A stretch of DNA of 64,000 nucleotides from an uncultured Roseibium sp. (GCF_963669205.1 NZ_OY769915.1:1896001-1960000), one strand, 5' to 3'. Positions 17,588 to 26,704 are shown, counted from the stretch's first letter. Notes: generated from the letters alone by a model not told the origin. Numbers and translations are program-made.

Positions 17588-17968
17588 GTTGTTCCCCTGT
17601 GTTTTCGATTTTTCCGGCGAAGTGTGAAAGGTGCTTGCACAAAAATCAAGCACGATGTTTGCGTGCCTTCAATGTAATCAATCGTCTGTTGCAATTTGCG
17701 GCGCAAACAACGTTCCAAGGACAACGGCGCGGCGTTACAAAACGCTGGAAACGGGCCGTTTCTCCGTTGAAATTGGTAGCTTGACTGGCTCGGAACAAAC
17801 GTCGCCAAGCGCAAAAAAACAGCACGAAGAGAACTGTCTGCAAGTGAACTCAACGCGGCAGTTGTCCACCGCAAGCAAAAGTATCGGTGAGCAGGACGTT
17901 ATTGAATCGGCAGGGTCTGCTATCACATTCAGGGTTTACAGCAATAAGCGGCGGCGCCGGCAAAACTG
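17588..17968. promoter_or_regulatory. divergent intergenic region
   Basis: About 380 bases between the ABC importer and the DUF2157 gene, moderately AT-rich. It should hold promoters for both directions. I looked for thiamine (TPP) riboswitch motifs because of the THI5-like binding protein and found none. No clear palindrome or repeat was seen. Confidence 0.5.
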
Positions 17969-19330
17969 ATGTTCGACTGGGCTTACAGGAAAAGACTGAA
18001 AGACGACCTGGAAGACTGGGTGGCGAAAGGATGGGTCAGTTCGTCCGGAGCTGCCTCGATCCTGCGCGATCAGGAGCAGGAGGATGGACGGTCGCGGCTG
18101 CCGATGGCGCTGGCCGGGATCGGCATGATCTGCGTCGCCCTGGCCTTGTTCGCCTTTATCGCGGCCAACTGGGCTTTCATTCCGAAAACCGTAAAGCTTG
18201 TCGGTATAGCGGTGCTGCTCGTTGCCAGCCACCTGGCGGCGGCACGGGCCGCCACGAAAGGCCGAAAGGGAATTGCCGACCTTCTCACCGGCTTTGCAAC
18301 CCTTGTTTTTGTCGGCGGCATGGCTCTGGTCGGGCAGATGTTCCATTTGCCCGAGGACTGGGCCGGAGGTGCGTTTCTGGTCTGCATGGGCGCACTTGCG
18401 GCTGCCTGGTTCACGGGATCGAAGGCATCGCTGACCGTGGCAGCGGTCGCCGCGCTCACCTGGCAGTTCAGCCGCGCAGATCTCGGGGAAGCGACAACCA
18501 TTCAGGATCTGATCGGCCTTGCGATCCTGATCGCGGTGTTTTCCCACGCAATCTTCGCGCCCGCCCGATTGTCGCGCTGGCTTGCCATTGCGTTGCTGTG
18601 GGTGACCTTTGGCAGATGGCTGGCCGAGGCCGCGGACGTGATGTCCGCCGGTGACGGCTTCGTGCTCGCCATGTCGCTCGCGGGTGCGGGCGGACTGGCG
18701 GCGCTCATGGTGCTGATTGATCCGATCGCCGATCTCTGCGTGAAATGGAACAGCGAGTTGCCGGCGCGTTCGCATGGCCGCTGGCTGATGAGCCGGTCCC
18801 TGCAGGACGCCGGGTTTTTGGTGTTGAACGCGCTTGTGGTCGCCGCGCTCATCGTGGTTCCGGAAATCGCGTCGGATGTTGATGCCGCCGCGATCTGGAC
18901 GGTACCGGCGCTTGTCCCGCTTGCGGCAGCCGTTGTTTTTCTCGTCGCCGGGCTTTTGCTGTCCTACAAGACCGCAAAGGCACAGGGGCTGTTCGGTGCA
19001 ACCGGCCTGGCGCTTCTCGCCGTCATGATGCCGGTATTCACATCGAACACGCTCGTGCTGGCAGCCGCATCGATGACGGCGCTGGTCGGGCTGTGTGCCC
19101 TCGCCACATGGTTCAACAATCGCTACTGGATGCTGTGTGCCTATCTCGGGCTTACGGCGGTCGCACTCTGGTTGCTGCAGGTCACGATCGGGACGCTGCT
19201 CGGGCAATCCGTGTTTTTCCTGGTGGCGGGTGTGCTCCTGCTTGGTGTCGCGCTGTGGCTTGCACGCGTCTTCAGAACCGGCACACCGTCTGCATCCGTC
19301 GAATCGGGTGAACGGGAGGCCACGTCATGA
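17969..19330 (+). CDS. DUF2157 membrane protein
   Basis: A 453-residue polytopic inner-membrane protein. The soluble N-terminal 50 residues (MFDWAYRKRLKDDLEDWVAKGWVS, then GAASILRDQEQE) match the DUF2157 N-terminal helix pair. About a dozen hydrophobic helices follow, beginning GIGMICVALALFAFIAANW. The function of the family is unknown. It overlaps the downstream GDYXXLXY gene by four bases; the pairing of these two families is recurrent in proteobacteria and suggests a complex. Confidence 0.85.
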   Translation: MFDWAYRKRLKDDLEDWVAKGWVSSSGAASILRDQEQEDGRSRLPMALAGIGMICVALALFAFIAANWAFIPKTVKLVGIAVLLVASHLAAARAATKGRKGIADLLTGFATLVFVGGMALVGQMFHLPEDWAGGAFLVCMGALAAAWFTGSKASLTVAAVAALTWQFSRADLGEATTIQDLIGLAILIAVFSHAIFAPARLSRWLAIALLWVTFGRWLAEAADVMSAGDGFVLAMSLAGAGGLAALMVLIDPIADLCVKWNSELPARSHGRWLMSRSLQDAGFLVLNALVVAALIVVPEIASDVDAAAIWTVPALVPLAAAVVFLVAGLLLSYKTAKAQGLFGATGLALLAVMMPVFTSNTLVLAAASMTALVGLCALATWFNNRYWMLCAYLGLTAVALWLLQVTIGTLLGQSVFFLVAGVLLLGVALWLARVFRTGTPSASVESGEREATS

Positions 19331-19905
19331 GTGATGTCCCGGCAGACGCCGGCTTGGCCAGGCGTTCAAATGTCCCGCTCACCTATTTGAAGTGGGGTCT
19401 TCTGGCGCTGCTGCAGCTTGCCCTGATCTCCGTTCCGCTTGTGGACCGGCTCGACGTGCAGATGACGGGCACCGTGGTGACCCTGGAGCTGGTTCCGGTC
19501 GATCCGAGGGATCTCCTCAGGGGAGACTATGTCATCATCAATCTGGCGATCGGACGCATTCCGAGAACCATGGAGGGTGCTGACAGCCTCAAGGCCGGTC
19601 AAACGGTCTTTGTCGCGCTCGAACAAGAGAACGGGGGTGCGGCGCGTCCGGTTTCCGTTTCATCAGATCGCCCGCAATCCGGCAGCCTTGCCATCGCCGG
19701 CACCATCAGATCCACCTCCGCGGAAACGGTCTGGATCGACTACGGCATAGATGCCTTCTTTCTACCCGAGGGAGAAGGCCGCGAGATCGAAAGGCTCGAT
19801 ACCAGCCGCGTCCTGTTGGAAGTGGCGATCGCCGGGGACGGCCGCTCCCTGCCGCTGAACCTGCTGGTCGACGGCAAGGTCTTCAAGTCGGACGGTAGTT
19901 TTTGA
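19327..19905 (+). CDS. GDYXXLXY-family membrane-anchored protein
   Basis: A 192-residue protein with one N-terminal membrane helix (LLALLQLALISVPLVDRL) and a periplasmic-type beta domain. The family motif appears as RDLLRGDYVIINLAI; the second block IDYGIDAFFLPEGEGREIE is also characteristic. It is translationally coupled to the DUF2157 gene. Function unknown. Confidence 0.85.
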   Translation: MSDVPADAGLARRSNVPLTYLKWGLLALLQLALISVPLVDRLDVQMTGTVVTLELVPVDPRDLLRGDYVIINLAIGRIPRTMEGADSLKAGQTVFVALEQENGGAARPVSVSSDRPQSGSLAIAGTIRSTSAETVWIDYGIDAFFLPEGEGREIERLDTSRVLLEVAIAGDGRSLPLNLLVDGKVFKSDGSF

Positions 19906-19965
19906 CGGCGGGCAAGGCTGGCTGTATGAGCCAGCATTGATCCGAAACAGCTCTGAAAGTCCTTC

Positions 19966-21009
19966 ATGTCCGATCCCGCGTTAGAGACGCTGATGTTGCC
20001 GCTTGAAACCGAAGCCGTCGACCTCGACAGGTCGGCATCGGTTCTGTTTCTACGCGCGCGCGCAGGCCGCGCGCTGGCTTCTCTCAAGGACTTGGTCCCG
20101 ACATGCGCACAGAGCTTCGCACCGGACCGGGACGCTCTGGAAAAGTCCGGTTTCAAGGTCGTTGCCGAAGCACCGGACGGACAGTTTGACGCCGTCCTTG
20201 TCCTGCCCGTACGGCAGAGACAGGAGGCGCGGGCGCAGCTCGCCGAGGCCGTTTTGCGGGCAAAGGCGGGCGGGATTGTCATCGCCAGTGCACCCAACAC
20301 GGAGGGAGCAAAAACGGTCGAAAAGGACCTTTCGGATCTGATTGGTGAGGTCGACAAGCTCACCAAGAGCAAGTGCCGGGCCGTCTGGGGACAGGTGCGT
20401 GAGGACCGGGTGAACATTGCGCTCTTGCGGCAGTGGCGCGAGCTTGATGCGCCGAGGAAGGTCCTGGACGGGGCCTATCTCAGCAGGCCCGGCCTCTTCG
20501 CCTGGGACCGCATCGACCCGGCATCGAAACTCCTCGCAGGACTGTTTCCCGAGACGCTCAAGGGACGCGGTGCCGACCTCGGTGCCGGCTTCGGCTACCT
20601 GGCAAGAACGGTCCTTGAAAAGGCGCCCAAGGTGACTTCGATCGATCTTTATGAAGCCGAAAAGCGCGCGCTTGATCTCGCGGAAGAGAACCTGTCGGCG
20701 TTCAAGGGCAAGAGGGCCATGAACGGTGTCTGGTGTGACGTGACGAAAGGCATCGAGGGACCTTACGATTTCATCGTTTCCAATCCGCCGTTTCACGAGA
20801 CCGGAAAGGCCGACCGCGCCGATGTCGGTCAGGGGTTCATCAGGGCGGCTGCGGGCGGACTGCGCCCGAGCGGCGAATTCTACATGGTCGCCAATCGCCA
20901 TCTGCCTTACGAACGAACGCTGTCGGACGTTTTTGCGGACGTCACGCAGCTGGCTGATGAGGGCGGTTACAAGGTGATCAGGGCGGTGAAGGCAAAGGGA
21001 GCGCGATGA
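19966..21009 (+). CDS. rsmC: 16S rRNA guanine-N2 methyltransferase RsmC-like
   Basis: A 347-residue methyltransferase with the duplicated architecture of RsmC: a degenerate N-terminal domain (1-160) and a catalytic C-terminal domain. SAM loop ADLGAGFGYL is at 203-212 and the catalytic NPPF motif at 273-276, which marks N2-guanine or N6-adenine methylation. RsmC modifies G1207 of 16S rRNA; assignment to that position is from family similarity. The next gene, an RsuA-like pseudouridine synthase, begins two bases after its stop, so a small rRNA-modification operon is likely. Confidence 0.8.
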   Translation: MSDPALETLMLPLETEAVDLDRSASVLFLRARAGRALASLKDLVPTCAQSFAPDRDALEKSGFKVVAEAPDGQFDAVLVLPVRQRQEARAQLAEAVLRAKAGGIVIASAPNTEGAKTVEKDLSDLIGEVDKLTKSKCRAVWGQVREDRVNIALLRQWRELDAPRKVLDGAYLSRPGLFAWDRIDPASKLLAGLFPETLKGRGADLGAGFGYLARTVLEKAPKVTSIDLYEAEKRALDLAEENLSAFKGKRAMNGVWCDVTKGIEGPYDFIVSNPPFHETGKADRADVGQGFIRAAAGGLRPSGEFYMVANRHLPYERTLSDVFADVTQLADEGGYKVIRAVKAKGAR

Positions 21010-21010
21010 C

Positions 21011-21709
21011 ATGCGGCTGGTAAAGCTTCTCGCCAATCTCGGCTATGGCAGCCGCAAGGAGATGCAACTCGCAATCCGCAATGGCTGGGTCACCGACAAG
21101 GACGGCAATCGCCTGAAGGCGGACAGCAGGACCGCGCAAGAGGACATCCTGTTCGATGACGAACCGCTCGACCCGGCCCAGGGCGTCGTGATCCTGATGA
21201 ACAAACCGGTCGGTTACACCTGTTCGGCCAAGGACCAGGGCCGACTGGTCTACGACCTGCTGCCCGACCGGTTTCGCGTGCGCAAACCCGCGCTTTCGAC
21301 AATCGGGCGCCTCGACAAGGAAACGTCGGGGCTGCTGCTGTTCACCGATGACGGAACCTTCCTGCACAAGGTGATCTCGCCGAAATCGGAGGTGCCGAAA
21401 GTCTACGACGTTTCGCTGGACCGTCCGATGACAGGGACCGAGACCGAACTGTTCGCGTCCGGGGAAATGATGCTGGAAAGCGAGGAAAAGCCGCTGAAGC
21501 CGGCCGAACTGGAGGTCATCGACGAAAGGGCCGCGCGCCTGACCCTGCATGAGGGCCGCTATCACCAGGTCCGCCGCATGTTCGCCGCAACCGGCAACCA
21601 TGTGAGCGAGCTGAAGCGCAGCCGCATTGGTGACCTTGGTCTGGATGGTGTGGACGAGGGCGGCTGGAAGACACTCTCCGAAGAGGAAAAAGCGCGCATC
21701 TTCGCATGA
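21011..21709 (+). CDS. rsuA: 16S rRNA pseudouridine synthase RsuA family
   Basis: A 232-residue RNA-modifying enzyme. An S4-like RNA-binding segment occupies residues 1-50 (MRLVKLLANLGYGSRKEMQLA). The catalytic loop GRLDKETSG starts at residue 99, with D102 as the nucleophile. A second conserved block, YHQVRRMFAATGNHVSELKR, is typical of RsuA/RluB/E/F. RsuA makes pseudouridine 516 in 16S rRNA; other members act on 23S, so the target is probable rather than certain. Cotranscribed with the RsmC-like gene. Confidence 0.88.
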   Translation: MRLVKLLANLGYGSRKEMQLAIRNGWVTDKDGNRLKADSRTAQEDILFDDEPLDPAQGVVILMNKPVGYTCSAKDQGRLVYDLLPDRFRVRKPALSTIGRLDKETSGLLLFTDDGTFLHKVISPKSEVPKVYDVSLDRPMTGTETELFASGEMMLESEEKPLKPAELEVIDERAARLTLHEGRYHQVRRMFAATGNHVSELKRSRIGDLGLDGVDEGGWKTLSEEEKARIFA

Positions 21710-21773
21710 TGTTCTGCTTGAAACTGGTGTCTTGCTCTGGCGCATAATCGCCCACACGGCGCAAGCTGACTGG

Positions 21774-22040
21774 CGAGTAGGCCCCGGATCTGCGCCGCGC
21801 ATGTCCGGGGTGACCAGATGGGAGGGCGTCGTGCACCCATCGCGATGGACCTGTTTCGCTGACCTTGCCGATCTTCGGCCTCATCCTGAGGAAGGCCGCA
21901 GGCCTGTCTCGAAGGATGGCGACGAACACAGGCGCCAGCCGCCCATCCTTCGAGACAGCGCTGATGCGCTTCCTCAGGATGAGGATTTCCAATTCAATCG
22001 TCACCCCAGACAAGCAACGCGCAGATCCGGGGCCTACTCG
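21774..22040. mobile_element. MITE-like element with nested palindromes
   Basis: The terminal arms at 21774-21814 and 22000-22040 match in inverted orientation at 36 of 41 positions; each begins CGAGTAGGCCCCGGATCTGC and contains GGGGTGAC. Weaker complementarity continues outward for about 18 bases on each side. A second palindrome (21881-21982) is nested in the middle. The whole 267-bp unit has no coding potential and fills most of the 450-base gap between rsuA and the convergent dioxygenase gene. Confidence 0.75.
21881..21982. repeat. palindromic repeat, family S (copy 2, nested)
   Basis: The left arm TCATCCTGAGGA...GTCTCGAAGGATGG (21881-21919) and right arm (21943-21982) are near-exact reverse complements. 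This is the best-formed member of family S in the window and lies inside the larger inverted-repeat element. Confidence 0.75.
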
Positions 22041-22159
22041 CTGTTCGGCTCTGCGCCGCGGCAATTTTGGACAGGGCTCCTCGCTGCATTCCCGGCTGTG
22101 CGACAAGCAAGCCCGCCCGGTCTTCCGACAGAAGCCCGGGCGGTCTTGCGCTTTGCCTG

Positions 22160-23278
22160 TTAGCTTTTGTCTCTGCTGAGAACACGAATGCGGCTGTCGA
22201 ATTCTCCCCGGTCGACATAGCAGCCGCGCAGGTGGCGAAAGCCCGTGTTGGGGTTGAAGGCCGCGCGGCCGTGCATCACGCGCCGGTTGTCGAAGATCAC
22301 CATCTCTCCGCCACTGAGACGCGTCGTCAAAACGTATGTCCGGGATCGCGTCATCTGCATGACTTTCCGGTAGGCCCGGTAGTAAGGCTCCATGAGGGCG
22401 GCCGGCAGATCGAAAATACCGGCAAGATGCGCATTGAAGTGCAGTTCCTGCATGTTTCCGAACGGATCCAGATCGATCACCGTGTGATGGCGCCGGATGT
22501 CGTAGTTCTGATCGTGGAAGCGGAACGGCACCGGTGTTTCAGACAGGAGCCTGAACGCCTCCGGATCTTCTGCGCGCAGATCGGCGGCGATGGCGAACCC
22601 GTCGCAGAAGGTCGAGCCGCCGCCCTCGGCTTCATTGGCAAGGCAATGCAGGAACTGGAACCCGGGAGGCAGCTCCTGGTTGGCAAGGTCGGTGTGCAGC
22701 GGCAGGGCGTGCGACGTGTAGGCGAGATTGTTCGGCTTCGGCTTGGACATCACCTCGAATGTCGTGCCGAAATTGGTCTCCCGCAGGAACCCGATCCGCC
22801 GTGCCATGGCCATGCCGGCATCCGCGTCGCCGGACATGCCGTCGACAAAGGCAAGGCCGGTCCGTTTGGCCGCGATCAGGAAGTCTAGCAGGGTGGTGTC
22901 GTCCGACATCAGCTCATCGGCGCCGGCACGCGGCAGATCTTCCTGCCGGACGTCGCCGTGCCAATGAAACGGCTCTACCTTTGCCGAGTCTTTAAGACCG
23001 ATGCCGGGCCGGTGATTGAAGAGCCAGTCCGGATCGAAGCGGCTGGTATGAGCTTCGCCTTCCCAGGTGATGACGATGTTGCCGCCGTCCAGGGAAACGT
23101 CGCTGACGGCCAGATCCGGAGAGATGCTGGTCAGATCGAACTGGCGTTCATGTGTGTCGGGGTGAAAGCCGCTCGGGCAATTGTCGCGGAGCCACAGAAA
23201 GGGAAAATCGGAGCTGGTACCGTTCGGCCAGACGACATTGAGCACGCGGTCTTCTCCGCGCAGAATTGCAGTTGTCAT
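22160..23278 (-). CDS. gamma-butyrobetaine hydroxylase-like 2-oxoglutarate dioxygenase
   Basis: A 372-residue Fe(II)/2-oxoglutarate oxygenase of the TauD/GBBH group. An N-terminal DUF971-type zinc region (WLRDNCPSGFHPDTHERQF, C34 onwards, H77 as possible fourth ligand) precedes the catalytic jelly roll. Iron ligands are H195 and D197 (LPLHTDLAN) and H336 (VMHGRAAF); R348 or R351 would bind 2-oxoglutarate. This domain pair is characteristic of gamma-butyrobetaine and trimethyllysine hydroxylases of carnitine metabolism. No other carnitine gene is adjacent. It stands alone, convergent with rsuA across a MITE-like element. Confidence 0.85.
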   Translation of the reverse strand: MTTAILRGEDRVLNVVWPNGTSSDFPFLWLRDNCPSGFHPDTHERQFDLTSISPDLAVSDVSLDGGNIVITWEGEAHTSRFDPDWLFNHRPGIGLKDSAKVEPFHWHGDVRQEDLPRAGADELMSDDTTLLDFLIAAKRTGLAFVDGMSGDADAGMAMARRIGFLRETNFGTTFEVMSKPKPNNLAYTSHALPLHTDLANQELPPGFQFLHCLANEAEGGGSTFCDGFAIAADLRAEDPEAFRLLSETPVPFRFHDQNYDIRRHHTVIDLDPFGNMQELHFNAHLAGIFDLPAALMEPYYRAYRKVMQMTRSRTYVLTTRLSGGEMVIFDNRRVMHGRAAFNPNTGFRHLRGCYVDRGEFDSRIRVLSRDKS

Positions 23279-23477
23279 GAATGAGATCCGTTGATGTGTT
23301 TGAAACAGGGTCGGGCATCGTGAGGATGCGCTTCATCAACGGCGGGCGGGAGGTGGCCACCACCAATAGGCTTTGTTATGCGGATTGCCGGGACTGCGCC
23401 CGAGAATTGACAGCATCCGAAAAGGCCTGTTGGAAGGCATCGCCTTCGAGGAACAACTGGGCCGCAAGATGCCATCG

Positions 23478-23511
23478 AAAAAAACGCCCGGCAACAGGAA
23501 ATTGCCGGGCG
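23478..23511 (-). terminator. rho-independent terminator of hdeD-like gene
   Basis: A perfect 10-bp stem CGCCCGGCAA / TTGCCGGGCG with a seven-base loop. Seven A residues at 23478-23484 read as a T-run on the minus strand, so it ends the minus-strand transcript of the HdeD-like gene. Confidence 0.9.
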
Positions 23512-23548
23512 CGGATAAGAATTAAGTCATTGCACGGGCCGGGTAAAT

Positions 23549-24112
23549 TCAGCCCTTGGATGCCTTGGCCGCCAGGGCTATCGCGATATAGCTCCAGCCG
23601 TTGACCAAGACGGAAATGCCGGCGATCAAGCCAAGGGCCCAGGCGGCGGAGCCCGGCAGGTCCATCCAGATCATGATCCCGGCCAGCAGCGAGACGATCC
23701 CGGCGATGAGCACCCAGACCCACCCGTCATGCGGCTTTAGCTTGAACGCCAGCAGGATCTGGCTGACGCCCTGGGCCACGAAGATCGCGGCGATTACGAG
23801 GGTCAGTGCGAAGGTCCCCGCGAGCGGGTTAAGGTAGATCACGACGCCGCCGATCACCGCGATGATGCCCGTGATCAGGTTCCAAATGAAGCTGGTTGTA
23901 CCTTGCGTCTTGAAGGCATTGTAGATCTGCACGAGACCGCCGACGAACAGGACCGCAGCGATCAGGATCGTCACGGCGATGGACGTTGCGAGCGGAGCCG
24001 CGATCAGGATGATCCCGCCAATGACCAGTGCCACGCCGAGGGCCAGGAACCAGCCCCAGTTCTCCTGGATTTTCGCTTTCATGTCTTCAACAGCCTGAAC
24101 CGCATCTGCCAT
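23549..24112 (-). CDS. hdeD: HdeD family (DUF308) membrane protein
   Basis: A 187-residue integral membrane protein with six predicted helices arranged as three DUF308 repeats (GWFLALGVALVIGGIILIAAP, NLITGIIAVIGGVVIYLNP and VLIAGIVSLLAGIMIWMDLP begin the pairs). HdeD proteins are linked to acid resistance in E. coli. Start at 24112 follows GAGGTCAAA on the minus strand; the longer open frame to 24244 has no support. It is divergent from a MarR-family gene with a palindrome between them, suggesting regulation by that repressor (inference). Confidence 0.88.
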   Translation of the reverse strand: MADAVQAVEDMKAKIQENWGWFLALGVALVIGGIILIAAPLATSIAVTILIAAVLFVGGLVQIYNAFKTQGTTSFIWNLITGIIAVIGGVVIYLNPLAGTFALTLVIAAIFVAQGVSQILLAFKLKPHDGWVWVLIAGIVSLLAGIMIWMDLPGSAAWALGLIAGISVLVNGWSYIAIALAAKASKG

Positions 24113-24227
24113 TTTGACCTCCTCACGTTCCGGTTGCTCCCGCACCGTAACCGCTTCGCAGGAAATCACAAAACCTTGATGACATGCCGGGCGGTTAGGG
24201 CTGGGGATTACCGGGCTTGACATTTGA

Positions 24228-24243
24228 TGTGTATATGCACACA
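24228..24243. promoter_or_regulatory. candidate MarR operator
   Basis: TGTGTATATGCACACA is a near-perfect 16-bp palindrome, directly before the marR-like start and six bases after a TTGACA hexamer (24217-24222). Its size and place suit a MarR-type operator controlling the divergent hdeD-like and marR-like genes. Confidence 0.5.
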
Positions 24244-24250
24244 ACGTGGC

Positions 24251-24670
24251 ATGGAAGAAGACGACTTCTCACTTTGCGTTCTCGACAATGCGCGCAGGGC
24301 GGCGCGGGCCGTCAGCCGGCACTATGACCGTCTGGCCCGCAAGGTCGGCATGACGGCAGGTCAGTTTTCGGTCTTGGTCGCGATCAGGCAGGTTCGGGAG
24401 CGGACCACCGCAGACCTGGCTGACAGGCTGTCGATGGACCGGACGACCCTGGTGCGCAATGTCGCGCTTCTGGAGCGTGACGGCCTGGTTGTCTCGGCTC
24501 TGGCAGGGGACGGCAAGGCCAAGTGTTTCAGTGTCACGGACAAGGGCGAAGCCTTGCTGCAGGAAGCCCTTCCACTGTGGCGGAAAGCGCAAAAAGACGT
24601 CGAAGAACTTCTTGGAACGGAAGAGTTCCTAAAGACAATCAATGTGTTGCAAAGACTTTCGCAACTATGA
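24251..24670 (+). CDS. MarR family transcriptional regulator
   Basis: A 139-residue winged-helix regulator. The DNA-binding region is TTADLADRLSMDRTTLVRNVALLERDGLV, followed by the wing (AGDGKAKCFSVTDKGEALL) and a C-terminal dimerisation helix. Start at 24251 is chosen because upstream starts (24224 TTG, 24227 ATG) fall inside the palindrome and would add an unlikely Cys-containing leader. Divergent from the HdeD-like gene. Ligand unknown. Confidence 0.88.
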   Translation: MEEDDFSLCVLDNARRAARAVSRHYDRLARKVGMTAGQFSVLVAIRQVRERTTADLADRLSMDRTTLVRNVALLERDGLVVSALAGDGKAKCFSVTDKGEALLQEALPLWRKAQKDVEELLGTEEFLKTINVLQRLSQL

Positions 24671-24766
24671 AACCTGCTCTTTGAATCAGTTTCTGAAGAG
24701 CCTTGAACAGGGCCTGGCTCCGGCAACGGGCCGGGCGCTGACAGCACCAGACAGAACGAGGTAGTG

Positions 24767-26029
24767 ATGCGCCGGGTAGTCGTAACAGGTATGGGAATCG
24801 TTTCGCCGCTCGGGACAGGATTGGACGGCTTCTGGCAACGCGTAAAATCAGGCGCGAACGGGATCCGCCGGATCAGCCACTTCGATCCGGGCGATCTCGC
24901 CTGCCAGGTCGCAGGCGAGGCTCCCTCGAAGGACGAGGACGAATTCGGGTTCGATGTCGACGCGGTTCTCGATGCACGCGAGCAAAGACGCTCCGACCGG
25001 TTCATCCATTTCGCCATGGGCGCGGCTCAGGAAGCGCTCGCGCAGTCCGGCTGGCAGCCGGAAACGCCGGAAGAAAAGGAACGGACCGGCACGATCATCG
25101 CAACCGGTGTCGGCGGCTTTCCGGCAATGACCGCCGGAACCCGGCTGGTGGATGAAAAGGGACCGCGCCGGGCGTCGCCCTTTCTGGTGCCCTCGTTTCT
25201 CGCCAACCTTGCCGCCGGACAGGTGTCGATCCGCTATGGCTTGAAAGGACCGATCGGTGCGCCGGTCACCGCCTGCGCGGCAAGCCTGCAGGCGCTGGGT
25301 GATGCCGCCCGCCTGATCCGCTCCGGGGAAGCGGATGTCATGGTCGCCGGTGGCACCGAGGCCTGCATTGACAAGGTGTCCTATGCCGGGTTCTGCGCCG
25401 CCAAGGCGATGTCCTCCAAGCGCAATGACGACCCGGCCCACGCCTCCAGACCGTTTGATCAGGACCGGGACGGGTTCATCATGGGGGAAGGGGCCGGCAT
25501 TCTGATCCTGGAAGAATTGGAACACGCGAAGGCGCGGGGTGCGACCGTTTTTGCGGAGCTGAAGGGCTATGGCACCACCGCCGACGCCTTTCATGTCACC
25601 GCGTCCTCTCCGGACGGCGAGGGCGGGTTGCGTGCCATGAAAAAGGCGCTCTCGACGGCAGGGCTGACAAGCGCCGACATCGGCTATGTCAACGCCCACT
25701 CAACCTCGACCCCGGTCGGCGATGCGGCGGAAATCGCGGCCTTGACGACGCTGTTTGAAGGGCGCGGCAAGGACCTGGCAGTGTCCTCGTCCAAGTCCAT
25801 GTTCGGCCATCTGCTCGGGGCTGCCGGAGCTGTGGAGGCGGTTGCCTGCGTGATGGCGCTGACAACCGGCCAGCTGCCGCCTTCACGCAATCTGGAAATG
25901 CCCGACGAAGCCATGGCCCGGTTCGAAATGGTGCCCGGCAGCGCGATCGGCCGCCAGGTCGATCATGTCCTAACCAACGGGTTCGGCTTCGGCGGCGTCA
26001 ATGCCAGCGCGGTGTTTTCTAGGATCTGA
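24767..26029 (+). CDS. beta-ketoacyl-ACP synthase II family protein
   Basis: A 420-residue condensing enzyme of the FabF type. The Cys-His-His triad is complete: C170 (VTACAASLQ), H311 (VNAHSTSTPVGDAAE) and H348 (SKSMFGHLLGAAGAVEA), with K343 in the expected place. It would elongate acyl-ACP by decarboxylative condensation. ATG at 24767 is chosen; an overlapping GTG at 24764 is possible; GAGG lies at 24758-24761. It stands alone, without acpP or fabG neighbours, so it is more likely an accessory KAS II than the housekeeping FabF of the fab cluster. Confidence 0.88.
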   Translation: MRRVVVTGMGIVSPLGTGLDGFWQRVKSGANGIRRISHFDPGDLACQVAGEAPSKDEDEFGFDVDAVLDAREQRRSDRFIHFAMGAAQEALAQSGWQPETPEEKERTGTIIATGVGGFPAMTAGTRLVDEKGPRRASPFLVPSFLANLAAGQVSIRYGLKGPIGAPVTACAASLQALGDAARLIRSGEADVMVAGGTEACIDKVSYAGFCAAKAMSSKRNDDPAHASRPFDQDRDGFIMGEGAGILILEELEHAKARGATVFAELKGYGTTADAFHVTASSPDGEGGLRAMKKALSTAGLTSADIGYVNAHSTSTPVGDAAEIAALTTLFEGRGKDLAVSSSKSMFGHLLGAAGAVEAVACVMALTTGQLPPSRNLEMPDEAMARFEMVPGSAIGRQVDHVLTNGFGFGGVNASAVFSRI

Positions 26030-26130
26030 CGAGTGGCGGTTTGGCAAGCGTGCGCTGTGCCGGGCAACCGGGTTTCCGGCTCGCTTGTCCGGGGTGACGC
26101 AGGAGGGAGCAACCCGATACAAACCTCTTG

Positions 26131-26449
26131 CCTCAAGGTCATGCCATGGCTTGACCCATTGCTGTCCGGTTTAGAAAGTACTGCCGAACCTATGTCGTTG
26201 AGAAAGCGACATGATTCCGTGTAGTGCCAAACCGGGATGCGGAATTGTTTCCCCGATGTGTCATCCCGGTTTGCCGCACGCGCGGCAAGACCGGGACCCA
26301 GTACCCGTTGTGGCCAGAGACTGAAACACGACGGAAAATCCGGTGGTTACTGGTTTCCGGCCTTCCGCTGCGCTTCAGCCGGAATGACAAGTTCGGTGAT
26401 TGGAGATGGCCTCGCTCAATCAATTCCGAGCTAATACGGACAGCAGTGG
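26131..26449. repeat. dispersed repeat, family Q (copy 2, full length)
   Basis: A 319-bp unit, the near-twin of 27873-28190 at roughly 80-85 percent identity by eye and with almost the same length. The termini are inverted: TTGCTGTCCGGTTTAG on the left against CTAATACGGACAGCAGTG on the right. The interior holds two strong hairpins. No coding potential. Confidence 0.8.
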
Positions 26450-26450
26450 G

Positions 26451-26552
26451 CTTGACCATGGCGTCCATACCGTTCCTTTTCCGGTCACGTGGTCTGTCAC
26501 CATCGAGACGCAACGGCATGGATTGCCAGATCAGGTCTGGCAATGACGCGCG
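26451..26552. repeat. dispersed palindromic repeat, family P (copy 2)
   Basis: The inverted counterpart of 1813-1920: it begins TTGACCATGGCGTCCATACC and ends with the hairpin TTGCCAGATCAGGTCTGGC. It directly abuts the right end of the family Q copy. Confidence 0.75.
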
Positions 26553-26597
26553 ATGCGGCAATGGCGCATGCGCCGGTCCGGGCCGCGATCGAAGCCG

Positions 26598-26630
26598 CAT
26601 CCCGAGGAGCCGCGAAAGCGGCGTCTCGAA
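26598..26630. repeat. short palindrome of family S
   Basis: CATCCCGAGGAGCCGC and GCGGCGTCTCGAA show the family S core with an internal GCCGC/GCGGC stem. It is a single half-unit rather than the paired form seen at 21881-21982. Confidence 0.6.
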
Positions 26631-26690
26631 TAAAGGGCACCACCAACGCTGATGAAAATTCAGGCTTGGTGATCAGCAATTTCCCATATA

Positions 26691-26704
26691 TGAGATAAAT
26701 CTCA
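26691..26704. promoter_or_regulatory. 14-bp perfect palindrome upstream of XRE-cupin gene
   Basis: TGAGATAAATCTCA is an exact palindrome, 15 bases before the ATG of the XRE-cupin regulator and overlapping the expected promoter. It is probably the regulator's own operator. Confidence 0.55.

Noticed and set aside
17588..17968. Possible TPP riboswitch before the THI5-like binding protein
   Set aside because: The conserved TPP motifs (CTGAGA and ACCTGA) were not found, so ligand and regulation stay unassigned.
23281..23604. Possible 107-residue gene between the dioxygenase and hdeD-like genes
   Set aside because: It runs through the terminator hairpin at 23478-23511 and into hdeD on the opposite strand, with no ribosome site.
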